DNA of 64,000 nt from Sipunculus nudus. Its lineage: Eukaryota; Annelida; Sipuncula; Golfingiida; Sipunculidae. The stretch lies in contig CM049309.1 in the NCBI GenBank assembly GCA_026874595.1, positions 16,444,576 through 16,508,575 of the forward strand, written 5' to 3'. The notes below the pieces were generated by a model. It searched no databases, was not told where the DNA came from, and saw only the letters and a list, made by a program, of their open reading frames with translations. Both the position numbers and the translations under genes were made by a program. This document shows, in pieces, positions 10,780 to 22,869 of the stretch. Each line of letters starts with the position of its first letter. The first letter of the stretch is position 1.

Positions 10780-11055
10780 GGCCAAAAAAATAAAAGGTAT
10801 GGTTCTCAGGCTACGCCCGCGTCAATTTTAACCCCCCGCATAAAAAAAATTTATTTTGATTTTTATCTTTCAAAAAGATAAATAATACAATTTATGTAGT
10901 GTTTAGCAAAAAAATGTTGTTTTCATGCTTTTTCCTGATTATATGACATTTTTATCGAAACATCCCAAAAAAAGGTCAAAATAAAATACCGCCCGCCCGC
11001 ACTGATTTCTGATAAAAAGTGCCTGAGAACCATACCTTATTTTTTTTTTTTTGCC
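10780..11055. mobile_element. TIR MITE family M, copy 2, nested in TRIM B
   Basis: Terminal inverted repeats GGCCAAAAAAATAAAAGGTA... and ...CATACCTTATTTTT...TTGCC, with inner GTATGGTTCTCAGGC / GCCTGAGAACCATAC. Flanked by TAA on both sides (10777-10779 and 11056-11058). The interrupted LTR is continuous when the MITE plus one TAA is removed. A TAA target and GG-starting TIR favour the PIF/Harbinger group. Non-coding. Confidence 0.85.
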
Positions 11056-11109
11056 TAATAAAGCAAGCTTCACTAGCAAGACCAGTAAGAACGCTTTTGT
11101 GTGTCCGAT

Positions 11110-11112
<3 letters not shown>

Positions 11113-11153
<41 letters not shown>
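11113..11153. repeat. (TA)n microsatellite
   Basis: About 20 TA units abutting the upstream end of TRIM B. Confidence 0.97.
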
Positions 11154-11158
<5 letters not shown>

Positions 11159-12390
11159 TATCTTATTGTGTTCAACATTGAATACAGCATTTTCAAATCC
11201 TACCAGATGTATCAATTGCACATAATAAATAAAAAAAAATCAGTTTTAAGAGAAATTATCTTTTGGTGCATGTACATTTTCCGTGTAACATTGCTTTCCA
11301 ATGTATGAAGATATAAAATGTCAAGAATGTTATGATTCTATGAGAAAATAAAATCAGTTTCTATTTTACAAATCGAATATACCTCTGATATTAACGTAAT
11401 GCATTCAAGAGAACCATCGTTTAATACCATATAATGACACAAGGAATACATCTCTGTTAAAACAAGATTTATTTCCGTATAATATCATAATTCTTTTCAT
11501 GAATAAATGCAATCTAAGTACGGATCTTGGGAAAAAAATTTTAATCTTTGTTTCTTTTTTCTAATTCTTGTAATTCCTGGTTATTGTTCTGGTTTTGAAA
11601 ATATCGGAATTACATATCAGGTTAATCACGTGATATCCCCAAAACACTACAGAGCATGGCCCGGCATTGCAGCCGCCTCCAGCACAAAAGTAATTTGTGA
11701 AAAAAAAGCCAGATTATTTCAATAGGTAACCACCGGAAAATGAGGACGATAAAAAAGAACGAATGTTTTCAAATAAAGCGAAGAAAATCAAGTGCTTTAT
11801 TGTTGCATTTTGCTTTTCATATTTTTTTTCATGGCGGATGCACGAAACTCATAATATCTAATCAAAACACTGAGAGGTTAATAAAACCGAGCGTATGAAG
11901 GTAACACGAAACACTGTCACAGCGACTTGATATACAGGGAAGATTTCCTGGGATGGTATTTTATCGATACGGCGTTGATAGTCGGAGCCAGTTTCCATAG
12001 CAACCACGAGCCAGTACTCAAGAAACATCCCCACCACGGATAACAATTTCAGGCAGACCCTGTCTCGTCACGTGATGTGATATCGCTGATGGTACAACCA
12101 CGGGCCGCTTACATCGTCCCCAAATTATTCATAATCGGTTTATTAGGAAAAATAAAACGCGGTCTACCCATTGTCCGGAGAGCAATTCGTTGTCGTTTGC
12201 ATGAATTTTTCATGAATTTGTTGTAGGAATAAAAAAAAAACCTTAATCCATAAGTGTAGGGAACTGTACAACAGAGGCCAAATTTCCTAATTGTGAAACT
12301 GACATCAAGACCGCATTGTTAATGATAAGAACAACGTGTAGCTACTTTAGAATTAGCAGGTGCTATAGCATACCTGCATTATAGATCAAG
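11154..12390. other. unassigned AT-rich DNA
   Basis: No supported feature. A frame at 11858-12046 (-) has no recognisable motif or good splice context. Confidence 0.55.
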
Positions 12391-12401
12391 GTATATATAT
12401 G

Positions 12402-12444
<43 letters not shown>
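12391..12444. repeat. (TA)n microsatellite
   Basis: TA run with one GTAA interruption near its left end. Confidence 0.96.
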
Positions 12445-12447
<3 letters not shown>

Positions 12448-14395
12448 GTCCAAAACAACTGGGTAAAGCCATCGAGCACTCTACCATCAGTTTTTTGCTC
12501 TTAAAAATAAAAAATGAATTATAATTAATGAATATCCTTGGCGCCCTGCAGACGGAAGATATGAAAAATAGCATGAATGTTATTTTTTTCCCCAGATAGC
12601 ATCGATCTTGCCCAGTCGATGGCGCTCTCCTCTCTGAGAAGACGATGTTAAACTTGAAATAAAAGGATGTGACAAAACTGTACTAAAATATTTAAAGTAG
12701 GTTGAAACATACAGAAATTCTACTAAACAACAAACATAGCCTAAAAATATTAGTCTGTCAGTTTACCTTTATTGTAGTTTAACAAAAGAAATCAAACGTA
12801 ATTAATCACGTGTTTAAAATTTTGAATAACCTCAGCTGTACACGCAAACGACAATACAGTACATTACTGACGCGTGCATGGTCCGCTAGCAATGATTACT
12901 TCATACTTTGGGACAATGATAAAATCTGCTGGTGGTCAGTCCAATCAATTTCTCAGGAGAGAGATTGGCGGGTACATTGCTTGGGAAGAATAGTAGCCAC
13001 CGCGGAGTCTTCCGTCGGGTCGTAAACAGGGCGACATGAGCGCATGACCAAAGAAATTAGTTATCACATCCACGAAGGACGGACGACCTTGGTTTAAACA
13101 CGTTCTGCCCCCAGCGCCCGTTCACAAGGAGAGGCTGTGTTGTTTTCAAAAGCCCAGCTCGTAGTTCAATCACGCCAACGCACTCTGCTGAATTATGCAT
13201 GTCCTGATTTGGTCCGCTTACTGACTGTTTGTGACAGCTCGGTGTTTGTACTTTCAGGACAGCCAAACCGTCTATAGCAGCCCTTTTCCCCATGCACATC
13301 CAATAGGATTAAAGAATATTTTAATATAATGTACAAACCTTATTATCTATCGTCCCTTATGAAAATTATGTTGCACGTCATCTCAACATTTTAACAATAT
13401 TATTGAATAAGAGTCTAATTTCATTTAATGAAAACATATGGATGGGCATAGCTGACATGTAATAAACGATTCCTCTAAAAAAAATCGATGCATGTATTGA
13501 TAAATTGTCAGAACATGGGTGCATTTTAGAAAGGTTCGTGGGTGGAATTCACAGTCAGTACTCGGGAAAGTGCTAGACTCCAACATCGAAGAGATAATGA
13601 ATCTCGTAAGGCCAAACTAATGGTTACCTCTAATAAAAAAGGATCATGGACAGGCATGGGATTACAATATCCTATTTTAATTTACGAATAAGGGGGTCGG
13701 GTTATCCCCAGAGTGTTCCTCCGACCTTTACATGAACGATACGGGTATTTCGGCAACAGAAATTTCTCCGCAGATAGATACCCACTTTGAGACTGTCCTC
13801 ATGGCACTTTCATTTTGTATATGCGTGCCCTTTTCAACCCCTGATCTCTCAAAAATTATTGAAACCGCTCATGGGGGCAGCCATGTTGGGTACAAACTTA
13901 AACCAGAATGTCGCAAGTCGCATGTCGGAATTAAGGGTATAACGTCAGTGCTTCATATGATGCCATATTTTTTTTATCAGGCGACAAATCAGTTGCCACA
14001 TTTGATGGTCATAAGTTTTAGCCAGTACCTTATAGTATAAACGTTGTTAAACGTCTTCTGTATGTATTCATATGGATTTTACCCTCAGCAAATATGGCCA
14101 ATCATCTTTGGCCAATATTAGATCGGCCGCTGCTATAATTACCTTCTGGGCCATTCATTTGTCATGTTACACCCTGCACTACAATTTTTTCTTACCTTTA
14201 ACTAAAAGGTAAGCATAGATGTATCGTAGCGGTTTTTACAGGTAAGGCATAACAAAATGAAAGCATAGAAACACGTAGATTTTGCAGGTATGCAGATATA
14301 CCTTTTATCAATTTGCAAGGGAAAATTATAAAACTGCAAGTCTGATGTTGATACATCGTCTAAGCTTTAAGCTAAATAATATGCAGTCTCACGAA
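12445..14395. other. unassigned DNA with a GC-richer patch
   Basis: 12,930-13,300 is richer in GC than its surroundings and is open in places (12810-13025 +, 13057-13299 -), but neither translation is recognisable. The open frame at 13732-14040 (+) is also unrecognised. No repeat ends seen. Confidence 0.45.
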
Positions 14396-14396
14396 T

Positions 14397-14770
14397 GCAG
14401 AAATCTTCCTCGAGGGCGGTCCGTAATGTGGGGTACTCCGCAAACCGTGTTTCATTCACTTATTGGCCCATATTTCTAGGTTTATTGGTGCATTCACTGT
14501 TTACGTTTGCTTATTCCAATAAATTGGGCTTATGTGGCTGTCCATTTGTGAAAATTCCTAGACGTCCTTTCTGGAACCGGATCATGAGCCGGACCAACAC
14601 AAAATCTAATTGATTCTTCATTGGCATATTCCCGAGGTGTCCATAAAAATTCATTGGATTCCGTTTATTATTGCGTTAGTTATGTTGTGAACAAACACAA
14701 ACACCCACACACACGAACGGAAATGAACGCATGCCCTTCTGGCGGAGACAACTAGCCCACCTCAAAGACA
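14397..14770 (-). mobile_element. SINE-like family C, copy 1
   Basis: About 370 bp, shared with copies at 15.7, 34.8 and 42.4 kb. Common blocks: 'AACCGTGTTT.ATTCACTTATT', 'GTGAA.ATTCCT', 'GATTC.TCATTGG', 'CCCGA..TG', 'ATGTT.TGAACAAA' and a CACACA tract followed by 'CGAACGG...GAACGCATGCCC'. Read on the minus strand, the CACACA side is the head: 'GGGCATGCGTTCATTTCCG' aligns to the tRNA-like B-box-bearing head of copy 2, but is decayed here. Confidence 0.65.
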
Positions 14771-15660
14771 AGCTGATTGAAGAACTTGAGGCCGTCTCTG
14801 TGAGAAGAATGAAGGGCTGTGTTTTTTACGAGAGGTGAGCCTCGCTTCCAAGTGACTCGGACCCGGAATGTATCTCGACGAGTCCTTCTTACAGTGATAG
14901 TTCTGTCCCGTCAAGCCATAAGTCGATTTGCGTATTATTCCTAAAAAGACAAAAAGGTACAGGCTACTTTCTTGCGCTATTTATCCCTGTCGTACTGTCG
15001 GGAAGTTCTTTTCCTTGTCAATAATTTCTGACAGAATCCTCCGACAATATTGGCATTATATGAACACGCACCTTCCTTTTTAATCCGAAGAGATCATTTT
15101 TTATAAGGGTATCAGGCAAAAATTATTTCCTTTTCCCAAATCCTGGGTCCGCCCCTGTCGCGTGTTTGATTCCCAAAAATATCGGCTAGGTCCGATCATC
15201 GCGCGGCGAAGTATGAGGAAAATTAGAGTAATTTGAACGAAACAAGTCCCTATTTACCTGCGTATCCCGATTTATATGTTCCAAAGCCAGTAAAGGTCGC
15301 ACGACAATGATGACCTGTAAACTTGGGAACATATCACCTGCGATTTTGACGTGCAAAAAGTCTCGTGGATTTTAACGGACTAATTGAAATAACGTAGTTT
15401 TCTACACCATTTTTGCGCCGGACACTTATTTGCTATGACATCGAATATTCGACAAAGCCGTACGAAAACATCGACGTCGGCATAGTATGAACACAGGAAA
15501 GACATTTGTCGGATATATCAGCCATCTTGGTCATGAGATCTCTCAAAGAGGCCCGTGGAGCTAGTTCTTGCGCAAGGTTCTATGCGGCAAATAACATCAG
15601 GGGTAATTTTTTAATTAGAAATTAGAAATTTGGGACGAATATTGAATATATTAGAAATCT
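14771..15660. other. unassigned DNA
   Basis: No supported gene or repeat. Contains a short direct repeat TTAGAAATTAGAAATT at about 15616. Confidence 0.5.
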
Positions 15661-15663
15661 GCA

Positions 15664-16035
15664 TTGTAAGGAATGCAAGCCTGCGCAATATGGGGGGGGG
15701 GGGGGGCGTGTCCTTATTGTGGGATGCTCCCAAAACCGTGTTTGGATTCACTTATTCGGCTACTATTACCAGGTTCTTTCGTGCATAAGTGACTCTATAT
15801 TTGTGAATATTCCTTGATGACGTTCCTGAATTATGTTCCGGATTCACACCTAAATCTAACCGATTCCTCATTGGTCCATTCCCGAAATGCCCTGAAAATT
15901 TCTTGAGACTCCGTTCTTGACTGCGTGAATTATGTTATGAACAAAACAACCACAAAAACACACATACTAACACACACGCGCGAACGGGGTTGAACCCATA
16001 CCCGCCTAGCAGAGGCAATAATATCCTCGAAATGG
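15664..16035 (-). mobile_element. SINE-like family C, copy 2
   Basis: Best-preserved copy. Minus-strand head TTGCCTCTGCTAGGCGGGTA followed by GGGTTCAACCCC, which resembles a tRNA D-arm and B box, so the family is probably tRNA-derived. A (TG)n tract, the common body and a poly-C tract (seen as G16 near 15691-15706) end the element by 'GCGCAGGCTTGCATTCCT'. Confidence 0.68.
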
Positions 16036-16320
16036 AGCCACGAGAACATTCCATTGCACGCCACACAGTTCTACACAATGCCCGCCTCCGTGAACCTGCC
16101 GGGAGAAAATGTTCATGTAATACGCGGAATCAATAGTCTGCCTCATTGTATGGGTTTACATTTGACAGATTTTTATTAAATAAGGCGATACATCACGCCT
16201 GGCAAAACTCTCAATACACGTCTTACAGAAATTTAATAAATTTTGGCCAACAGTGTCTTTCAATAGTCAGCGCATGGACAATATTACTGGATTAACATTA
16301 AACGCCCACAACTAGCCGGT
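16036..16320. other. unassigned DNA
   Basis: No feature seen between the SINE and the candidate exon. Confidence 0.5.
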
Positions 16321-16322
16321 TT

Positions 16323-16568
16323 TTACCTTTCAGCGCTTTCAGCTGGCCATTTCAGCGTGTTGGTGTCATGTGGATCTTGTGCCACTGGAAAAACACCGAG
16401 GACGAACACTGAGATAAAGTAAACTATTAGGATAGGGGAGTAGGCGGACGTATACAATGTATTGCGAGAAAACAACTCTCCCGGGATGGATAATCCCTTC
16501 ACATTGTTGTCACTCGGCACTACTGAGCAGACATCCCATACGCCGGCATGATAAGAACGGCTATACAA
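16323..16568 (-). CDS. possible host exon, hydrophobic segment (doubtful)
   Basis: The open frame ends exactly at a good splice donor (GAAAG|GTAAAA on the minus strand) and is richer in GC than its flanks. The translation holds a hydrophobic stretch 'SPILIVYFISVFVLGVFP' that could be a signal anchor or membrane segment, followed by the polar 'DPHDTNTLKW'. There is no in-frame ATG before the hydrophobic stretch, and the upstream acceptor (ATACAG) has a poor pyrimidine tract. I recognise no family. It could be an internal exon of a host gene or a chance frame. Confidence 0.22.
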   Translation of the reverse strand: MYSRSYHAGVWDVCSVVPSDNNVKGLSIPGELFSRNTLYTSAYSPILIVYFISVFVLGVFPVAQDPHDTNTLKWPAESAER

Positions 16569-16599
16569 ACAGCTTCCTGTATTCTCTCACGCTGTCACC

Positions 16600-17440
16600 G
16601 GGGATTTAATCTCCCAACCACAGTCTCGGGCTCCCTTTTCCGAGACGAGTTGAAGGATAAGTAATGGAACTATGTTTACTTTAGGGAAATGTCAAATGCA
16701 ACGGAAGAGACACCCGCCCTTCCCCGGTTGCGTTTTCAGGCAATAGAGTTGGTGACCCCGCCTCTCGATTTTGAAGGGTATTAGATTGCCCATATATCCT
16801 AGAATCTTTATATAAGCTCGTTTTTTAAAATCCTCATACATGTATGATTTTTTCCCATGTAACGTTCAATGTGTGCTTGCTGAAAAATATATATAACTGT
16901 AATAACCGCTCTCAACCGATTTCATTAGTTAAAATGAAATAAAACACAATGACGAACATATGGTAATATAATCATTTATCTTGCGAGGTTTTCGTCTTAT
17001 AAACGTCTTATAAACGAACCATAACATTACTTGCTTTATGTAATCTACATGATTCATATATATCAAATTATATCATATTTAAAATATCATGTTATTATAA
17101 TGCCTACTATCAGATTACGGTGTATATCACATTATCTTATTTGATATTATATTGTTAAATTGATATAACGCCAACACCCCTTAGGTATTCTTTGAAAGGA
17201 GAAAAATGATAATGGTCTGATATATCCGAGATGTGGATTCCATGGCAACGCGCCAGACATCTATATCCTAGAAGCCCCCGCTTAACCGCCTACTCCACCG
17301 CCTCTGAATCCGGCCATTGTTGGTGAATTCCCGTCCATTTCCTACAGTCAGTAGTCGTTCACAATGTTATGTACAGGTACCTTACTATCAGAATAACGGG
17401 TGGAGACATTTCCAAAGTAAAAAAAAAAAAATGCTTCAAA
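16600..17440. other. unassigned AT-rich DNA
   Basis: No supported feature; 16,980-17,170 is extremely AT-rich. Confidence 0.5.
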
Positions 17441-17442
17441 TA

Positions 17443-18511
17443 TAGTCAATATTGTCATATCGGTTGTGCATGCTTAAATTATGATAATAACCGGGATGTG
17501 ATAGTATGCGGGCTTCAACACCGAAGTCCTTTTGAGTCATAGAAAAAGCGTTAGGTATCGAATGGTATTTAAAAAACATCAATAAAAAATAAAAAAAGAA
17601 CCAGAAACGTTTATGAATATTTTTATTGCACAACAGCATATCAAATTATATGTTTATGCGCACCCTATGACCTGTAAGTTTTGTGCCGCATGCCGCGTTT
17701 ACTGACCATAATCCGCCTTGCCAACAGAAAGAGACGTATCGTCTGGGTCATGAGGTCAAATGTCTGGAAATATGCGGCACAGTTATAATGTTATGCGTAG
17801 GAAAACTATTTTACTTGATCATTCTTTCCCGACTATTGCGCCTTATTTTCCGGATGTCTTTTAAGTGACTCAAACTTCCATGATCGTCTTTATGATAGAA
17901 CTGTTCTGGGAGCGGGCATCTCAAGCCATTGCCAACATTCTTAAGTTTCGCGGCGATGTAGGTTTTGGACCGGGTATCTCCTCAAGTGCTCACAAATCCT
18001 CGAGCATTTTGTATACCCTTAAAGGGATTTCCAGTCGTAAGCAATTTTAACAGCTCGTGCTTCATTTCATGTCGGCGAAATGTCACCGAGGAGTTCATTA
18101 TGCTTGCGTTGAGATCGCAAACATCGCAAACGTAAGAAGAAACACAACGATCTAGATTACCGTGTTATCTAAAGACGTTATATAGCTAAGTGACAGGGAG
18201 TGACCCGCAGGCTTCACTGCATTTGCATGCTGCACACAGGTGGGAGATGCAATCGTTTGATACGCCTGACCGATTACAGGCTCTTGGCCTCGTTGATCGC
18301 CGTGTCGTTGTTTGATGTGATATTAACTGCGAACTGGTATCACTGCCTGGGGGTTCCAAGCATGACCTTAAACGGGATTATGATAATATTCCATGATATT
18401 AAACGGTCAGGTTTACCTTTGTTTATAAAGGAAATGGTTTGGGATTTTGGATTTATGTGACAATAAACGGGATTTCCTATTCACCGATATGACACAAAGT
18501 AGGCTCGACTG
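17443..18511. mobile_element. Tigger-like non-autonomous TIR element, copy 2
   Basis: About 1,070 bp, co-linear with 9480-10415 through 'TGCATGCTTAAATTATGATAA', 'CAGAAACGTTTATGAATATT', 'GTATCGTCTGGGTCATGA' and 'CCGATATGACAC'. The right TIR ends AGGCTCGACTG before TATAT. The left TIR has lost about ten bases between AGTC and ATTGTCATATCGGT, so it is unlikely to be mobile. It has extra internal sequence near 17760-17830 and 18330-18400 that copy 1 lacks. Confidence 0.78.
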
Positions 18512-18606
18512 TATATGAGAAAAAAAGGGATAATAGAGACTGTGTTTGTTGAAAACCCTTTCAATGGCGCGAGAGAAGCAAAGCAAAACAGAGACAATGT
18601 GAACAT

Positions 18607-18609
<3 letters not shown>

Positions 18610-18648
<39 letters not shown>
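18610..18648. repeat. (TA)n microsatellite
   Basis: About 19 TA units. Confidence 0.97.
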
Positions 18649-18651
<3 letters not shown>

Positions 18652-19007
18652 ATTTATGTGATGTGCAATATCTAGTTCATACTTCTATCATGTAAAACGT
18701 ATGTCTATTATAAACTTTAGAACCAGGCTGCTCACAGTTTTTCTTAGAAAGTCAGAAGGTTTGCCTTTGCTATAGATAAGAAAATTTGTGTTTTTGTTTC
18801 CTGTTTACTCCTGGTATCCATGGTAATATAAGATTCTATATCTAAATCTTCATGATCAAAATAGGATATGATACCGCTAAACAGGTTTGACCTAGTGTTC
18901 CATGCTCTCATCCGCCATGTCGCATCTGTAGTATACAGACTCTTTGACCTGCCTTCCTGAAAAAGATATTTGAAAAAGATACTTATTTAAAGGACAGGCT
19001 CCAAGCT

Positions 19008-21725
19008 TTATTTTGTTAAAAATAATTTCTTACTTTGCGAACAGTTAACACATTGTGTTGAAGTCCTAATTACATGTGGAAACATTTGATATTTCCAAGC
19101 ATTTTTTAATGAGAATAAATTTTCTCTCTTGCAAATAGACACGGGGAGCTCGTTCCATATTCTTTTCACGCAGTTGGAAAGAAAGATCGTTCGCACTGGT
19201 CGATTCTGAACAGCGGTACATGTATTATGTCACCTTTATTGAGATTATATATTGAGGACTCCGAGCGTGTGTTCGGCAGCAACTCGCACAATTAGGGGGG
19301 GGGGGGGGGGGGGGCGGGCCATTTACCAGTTTGTAAAAGAGAACTAATCTTGCGAACATTCTTCTTGTGAGAGCAAAGACCAATTTAATTCATCATTTTA
19401 CTTCGACATACTATTTGCTGCCAGAGCACCAGTACTTATAAGAGCTGCTTTTCTTTTTATGCTTTCAAACTTATTACTCATTTTGGCCGTGCAGTTTTTA
19501 TCAAATTGTGAACCATACTCAAGTGAGGAGCGAATATAGATTTAAAAGGTCTGTCAGTACTTTCATGGAGAGGCTATAATATGATATTTAAGGGTTCCAA
19601 GTCAGTTTGCAGCCTTAAGACATATCTGATTTATGTGGTCTGGCCATTCATCAGAAATTTTGCGAGAGCGTTATTCCCAGGTGAGTGATTTTAGATGGTT
19701 CCGTCAGTACCAAATTAACTAAATACAGTGGCGGATGTTTGACGTTCGATCTGTTATTTCCGAAGCCGATAACCTTTTTTTTTCTTGATTGAAAATTAAA
19801 TTCCACAGATAATCCCACAGAATAATACGTTCTAGATCTCAGTTCAGAGAAACAACGGCTAAAGCTTGGTCTTCAATAGTGGAATAGATGCACTTGTCAT
19901 GCGTATAGTATTTCCTAGCTGATAATGTATATCATTAACATAAATGAGAAATAATAAAGGGCCCAATATTGACCCCTGTGGGACTCCAGACGTTTACCAT
20001 TGATAGCTAAAAGTGTTACCATGGAGAATAACGCACTGCCGTCTATCACTAATATAACTCTTTAAAAACTCGAAAACCAATCCCCTGTCACCAAGAGCAG
20101 CTAATTTAGTGAGTAAACCTTTATGCCACACCCTGACAAAAGCCCTAGAGGCATCTACACTGACAAGTCTTTTATCTAAACCTTTCTCGATAGCCCATAT
20201 ATATTTCTTGGCAAAGGGTTATTAACAAGAACACTGCAGTAATTTTTCTGATATCTGATAGCCTGAATTTATAGAGGAGGGTTATTGGTTAATTCCTTGT
20301 TAGGTAATCAAATAATACAGTTAAGACCACCATTTTATGTATCTAAGATTATACAGAAATATTACTTATGAGGGATTATGGTCTATTATTCTCACCTTTG
20401 TGTCGAACTACCTTTTTATAAACTGGGGTCACGTGTGCTTTTTTCCCCACTCTGACGGATATTTCCTGGTAGTGATACAATAATTAAATAATTTACAGAG
20501 CGGTTTACACAGAATATCACAGGTCTGTCTTAGAATATAATTACTAATGCCACCTGGTCTACCTTCTTTGCGCAACATGACCTTTGACATTACATTTTGT
20601 ACTTCCGCCTCAGTGATGGCAGTTGATGTAATATTCGTCCCAGACATCTGATCTGCATCAGAGGAATGATCGTCTGGAACCTCAGTACATTGTGATAAAA
20701 ATAGTTATTAAAGAGCTCTGCCTTTACGACTGTATTAGTAATGAAATTTCCTTCATTTTCGATTAGCGGTATGCCTCGTATATATTTAGCCCCGAAAAAA
20801 GATTGGTTTAGCTTCAAAGTCAGGTTAGTTCAATTTATTGTTAATGTTTAACATAAAAGAGTTGCAAAATTTATGATTTTCTTTAACTAAAGCATTTCTG
20901 AATCTTTTATATGCCTGATAATCAGAGTACTCTTTAGTCTTAGAATTTTTCTTCCAATTTATATTACACTTTGTTATCAGTCTCTTCAGGACACTATTCA
21001 TCCAAGGCTTATCTCAATAGGTCTAATGTATATCTCCCTTCGTGGGACACGTTCGTCAATGCCAGTTTTTATTTCTGTTATTATAATACACCCAAACATC
21101 TGACACCTCATCAAATACATCAACAGCTGCATCCCAGTAAAAGAATCTCTCAGTTCGGGTATATCAGCTCTATTATAATAGTATTTGAGGCGTCTATATT
21201 TTTTTAACATGTTGTTTCAGCAATATAGATCAGACTAAAGGGCAATGGTCACATGTAGACAGAGGGCTAAGTATACTTGTAGACCTCCCGGGGAATCATT
21301 TTAAATTATATCATTCAGACTGGACTTAAATTCTGTTATTTTGGTAGGCTGGTCAACTAATTGACACAGACCATTATGTGCAGCTAAATAAATCATGCCT
21401 AAGTCGCTGTGTGGGTGATTCGATACCCAACGAACACACCTGTCATTAAAATCACCAGTAATAAACAAAGCATACGGCCTCTTGCTCATAGCCGCTTTTA
21501 CACTCGATGTAAGCATATTCATAAAGTTATCACGCTGCTATGCTGTTTGACCCGGGGTCTGTAATACATACCAAGTAAAATATTATGTCGTTCATTAATA
21601 ACCTGTAGCCAAACATATTCAATACCTGTCCTTTTTTATTCGCTCCTACAATAAGCTAGCCCGATGGAATCGGACTCAATATTATTAGGCCCTGCCATAT
21701 ATTGAGTCCGATAGCCATGCAGTGA
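19008..21725 (-). pseudogene. LINE non-LTR retrotransposon, endonuclease plus RT, decayed
   Basis: Longest element remnant in the window. In minus order: an apurinic-type endonuclease with 'GIEYVWLQVINERHNILLG' and 'YYRPR' (about 21,640-21,550), then 'LFITGDFNDRCVRW' (the GDFN catalytic motif, about 21,450); a linker (21.2-20.6 kb); RT N-terminal 'EGRPGGISNYILRQ' and 'PLCKLFNYCI' (about 20.5 kb); '[20 protein letters not shown]' (about 19,930-19,990); a deletion that removes most of the YADD active site (about 19,893-19,904); the C-terminal 'EYGSQFDKNCTAKM' region (about 19.5 kb); and 'FLSNCVKRIWNELPVSI' (about 19.15 kb). Numerous stops and frameshifts, plus a G20 tract at 19295-19314. A CR1/Jockey-type clade is likely but not proven. 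Confidence 0.88.
19295..19314. repeat. (G)20 homopolymer inside the LINE
   Basis: Twenty consecutive G in the 3' part of the LINE remnant. Confidence 0.97.
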
Positions 21726-21729
21726 GAGT

Positions 21730-21930
21730 TTCTACAATATAAGCCACGGAAGATGCAACGGATCCGTTGCAACTTCTTTGACTGCCCGTTTTCTGCAAAA
21801 CAACAAGGCACAGGATTATACCATTTAAAAACCAATAAGAATGTGTTTCATGGTTTCGATAGCAACTTAAATTAAACTTCGATCACCATTTTTAAACATT
21901 TACCGACCTTTTTACCAGAAGCATGTCAGC
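21730..21930. other. short unassigned stretch
   Basis: Possible 5' remnant of the LINE endonuclease ('CALLFCRKRAVKEVATD', minus, about 21,800), too decayed to bound. Confidence 0.4.
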
Positions 21931-21934
21931 GATT

Positions 21935-22770
21935 TTAGCAAGGGGCAGAGAAGAACAATCTAACTTTATAATATACATAAAAATGGTGGCGCCACCTACA
22001 ACCATTTTTGCACAGCGTCCATCTGTTTATCTGCCTTGGGATAAAATCACTCATATCTCTTCAGTGTATGGATTTATCCACCTGAAATTATCCATGTGTA
22101 TTCATCCTGGATAGCTTTCTTGATTTTATGACAGGTGGCGCCACCTACATTCACGTTCATGCTACAGACATCCAGGCTTATATCTCAGGACTGGTTGGAC
22201 GTATCCTCCTGAAATTTTGCATGTTTATAGATCTCACATAGCTCACATAGGACAAATTCACTCATATTTCGCCAATAGTTTGATTTATCTGCCTATAATT
22301 TTGGATAGCTTTCTCGATTTTGTGGCAGTAGGCGCCACCTTATTTTACGTTCAGGCTGCAGACATCCAGGCTTATATCTTAGGACTGGTTTGACGTATCC
22401 TCATGAAATTTTGTATGTGTATAGATCTCACATAGCTCTTTATCATACGCATAACTGGTGGCGCCACCTGCAACCATTTTTGCACAGCGTCCATCTGTTT
22501 GTCCGCCATGGGATAAAATCATTCATATCTCGGCAGTGGTTTGACTTATCTGCCTTAAATTTTGCAATTGTATACAAATTGGATACCTTTGTGGATTTTG
22601 TGGCAGGTGGCGCCATCTACATACACATGTAGGCTGCAGAAGTCCATGCTAATATGCAACACACCTCTCTCAATTTCCCTTGCCACTCAATTCATGCATG
22701 CCTCACTTCACCCGTCTCACTCTGGTTTCGGCGGATACACGTAGTCCCTTGTCGACTTCCTGTATTCTAG
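21935..22770 (+). mobile_element. Helentron-like element H, copy 1 (5' truncated)
   Basis: Consists of GTGGCGCCACC-punctuated tandem repeat units (21,985-22,640) followed by the conserved 3' segment starting 'CCATGCTAATATGCAACACACC' (about 22,647). It ends with a small hairpin (AGTC...GACT, 22743-22756) and CTAG (22767-22770) before a T run. The 5' head seen in copies 2 and 3 is missing. A terminal hairpin plus CTRR and T-rich target fits Helitron/Helentron 3' ends. Confidence 0.68.
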
Positions 22771-22869
22771 TTTTTTTTAAGTCGGTTTTCTATGGTGAAC
22801 AATTACAACATAAGCTCGCAGCGCTTTTGTCATCGACTACGTGCAAACATGAGACATGTTATGAAAACC

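Larger units (their letters stand above)
10420..11112 (-). mobile_element. TRIM-like LTR element B (tRNA-Leu primed), split by a MITE
   Basis: Miniature LTR element on the minus strand. The downstream LTR occupies 10420-10552 (reverse-complemented: TGTAAC...CCCGTTACA). The upstream LTR starts at 10677 and continues to about 11112, but a 276-bp MITE is inserted at 10780-11055. After removing the MITE, the upstream LTR matches the other ('GCAAGCTTCACTAGCAAG', 'GCTTTTGTGTGTCC'). The internal region is only 124 bp: an 18-base primer-binding site 1 base inside the LTR and the purine tract GGAGAGGGGGTGAA before the second LTR. The LTRs share 'AAGCTTGC...TAGCGA.GCGGT.GAACG' with element A, so the two belong to one family. 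Flanking TATA-rich DNA prevents a clean target-duplication call. Confidence 0.85.
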
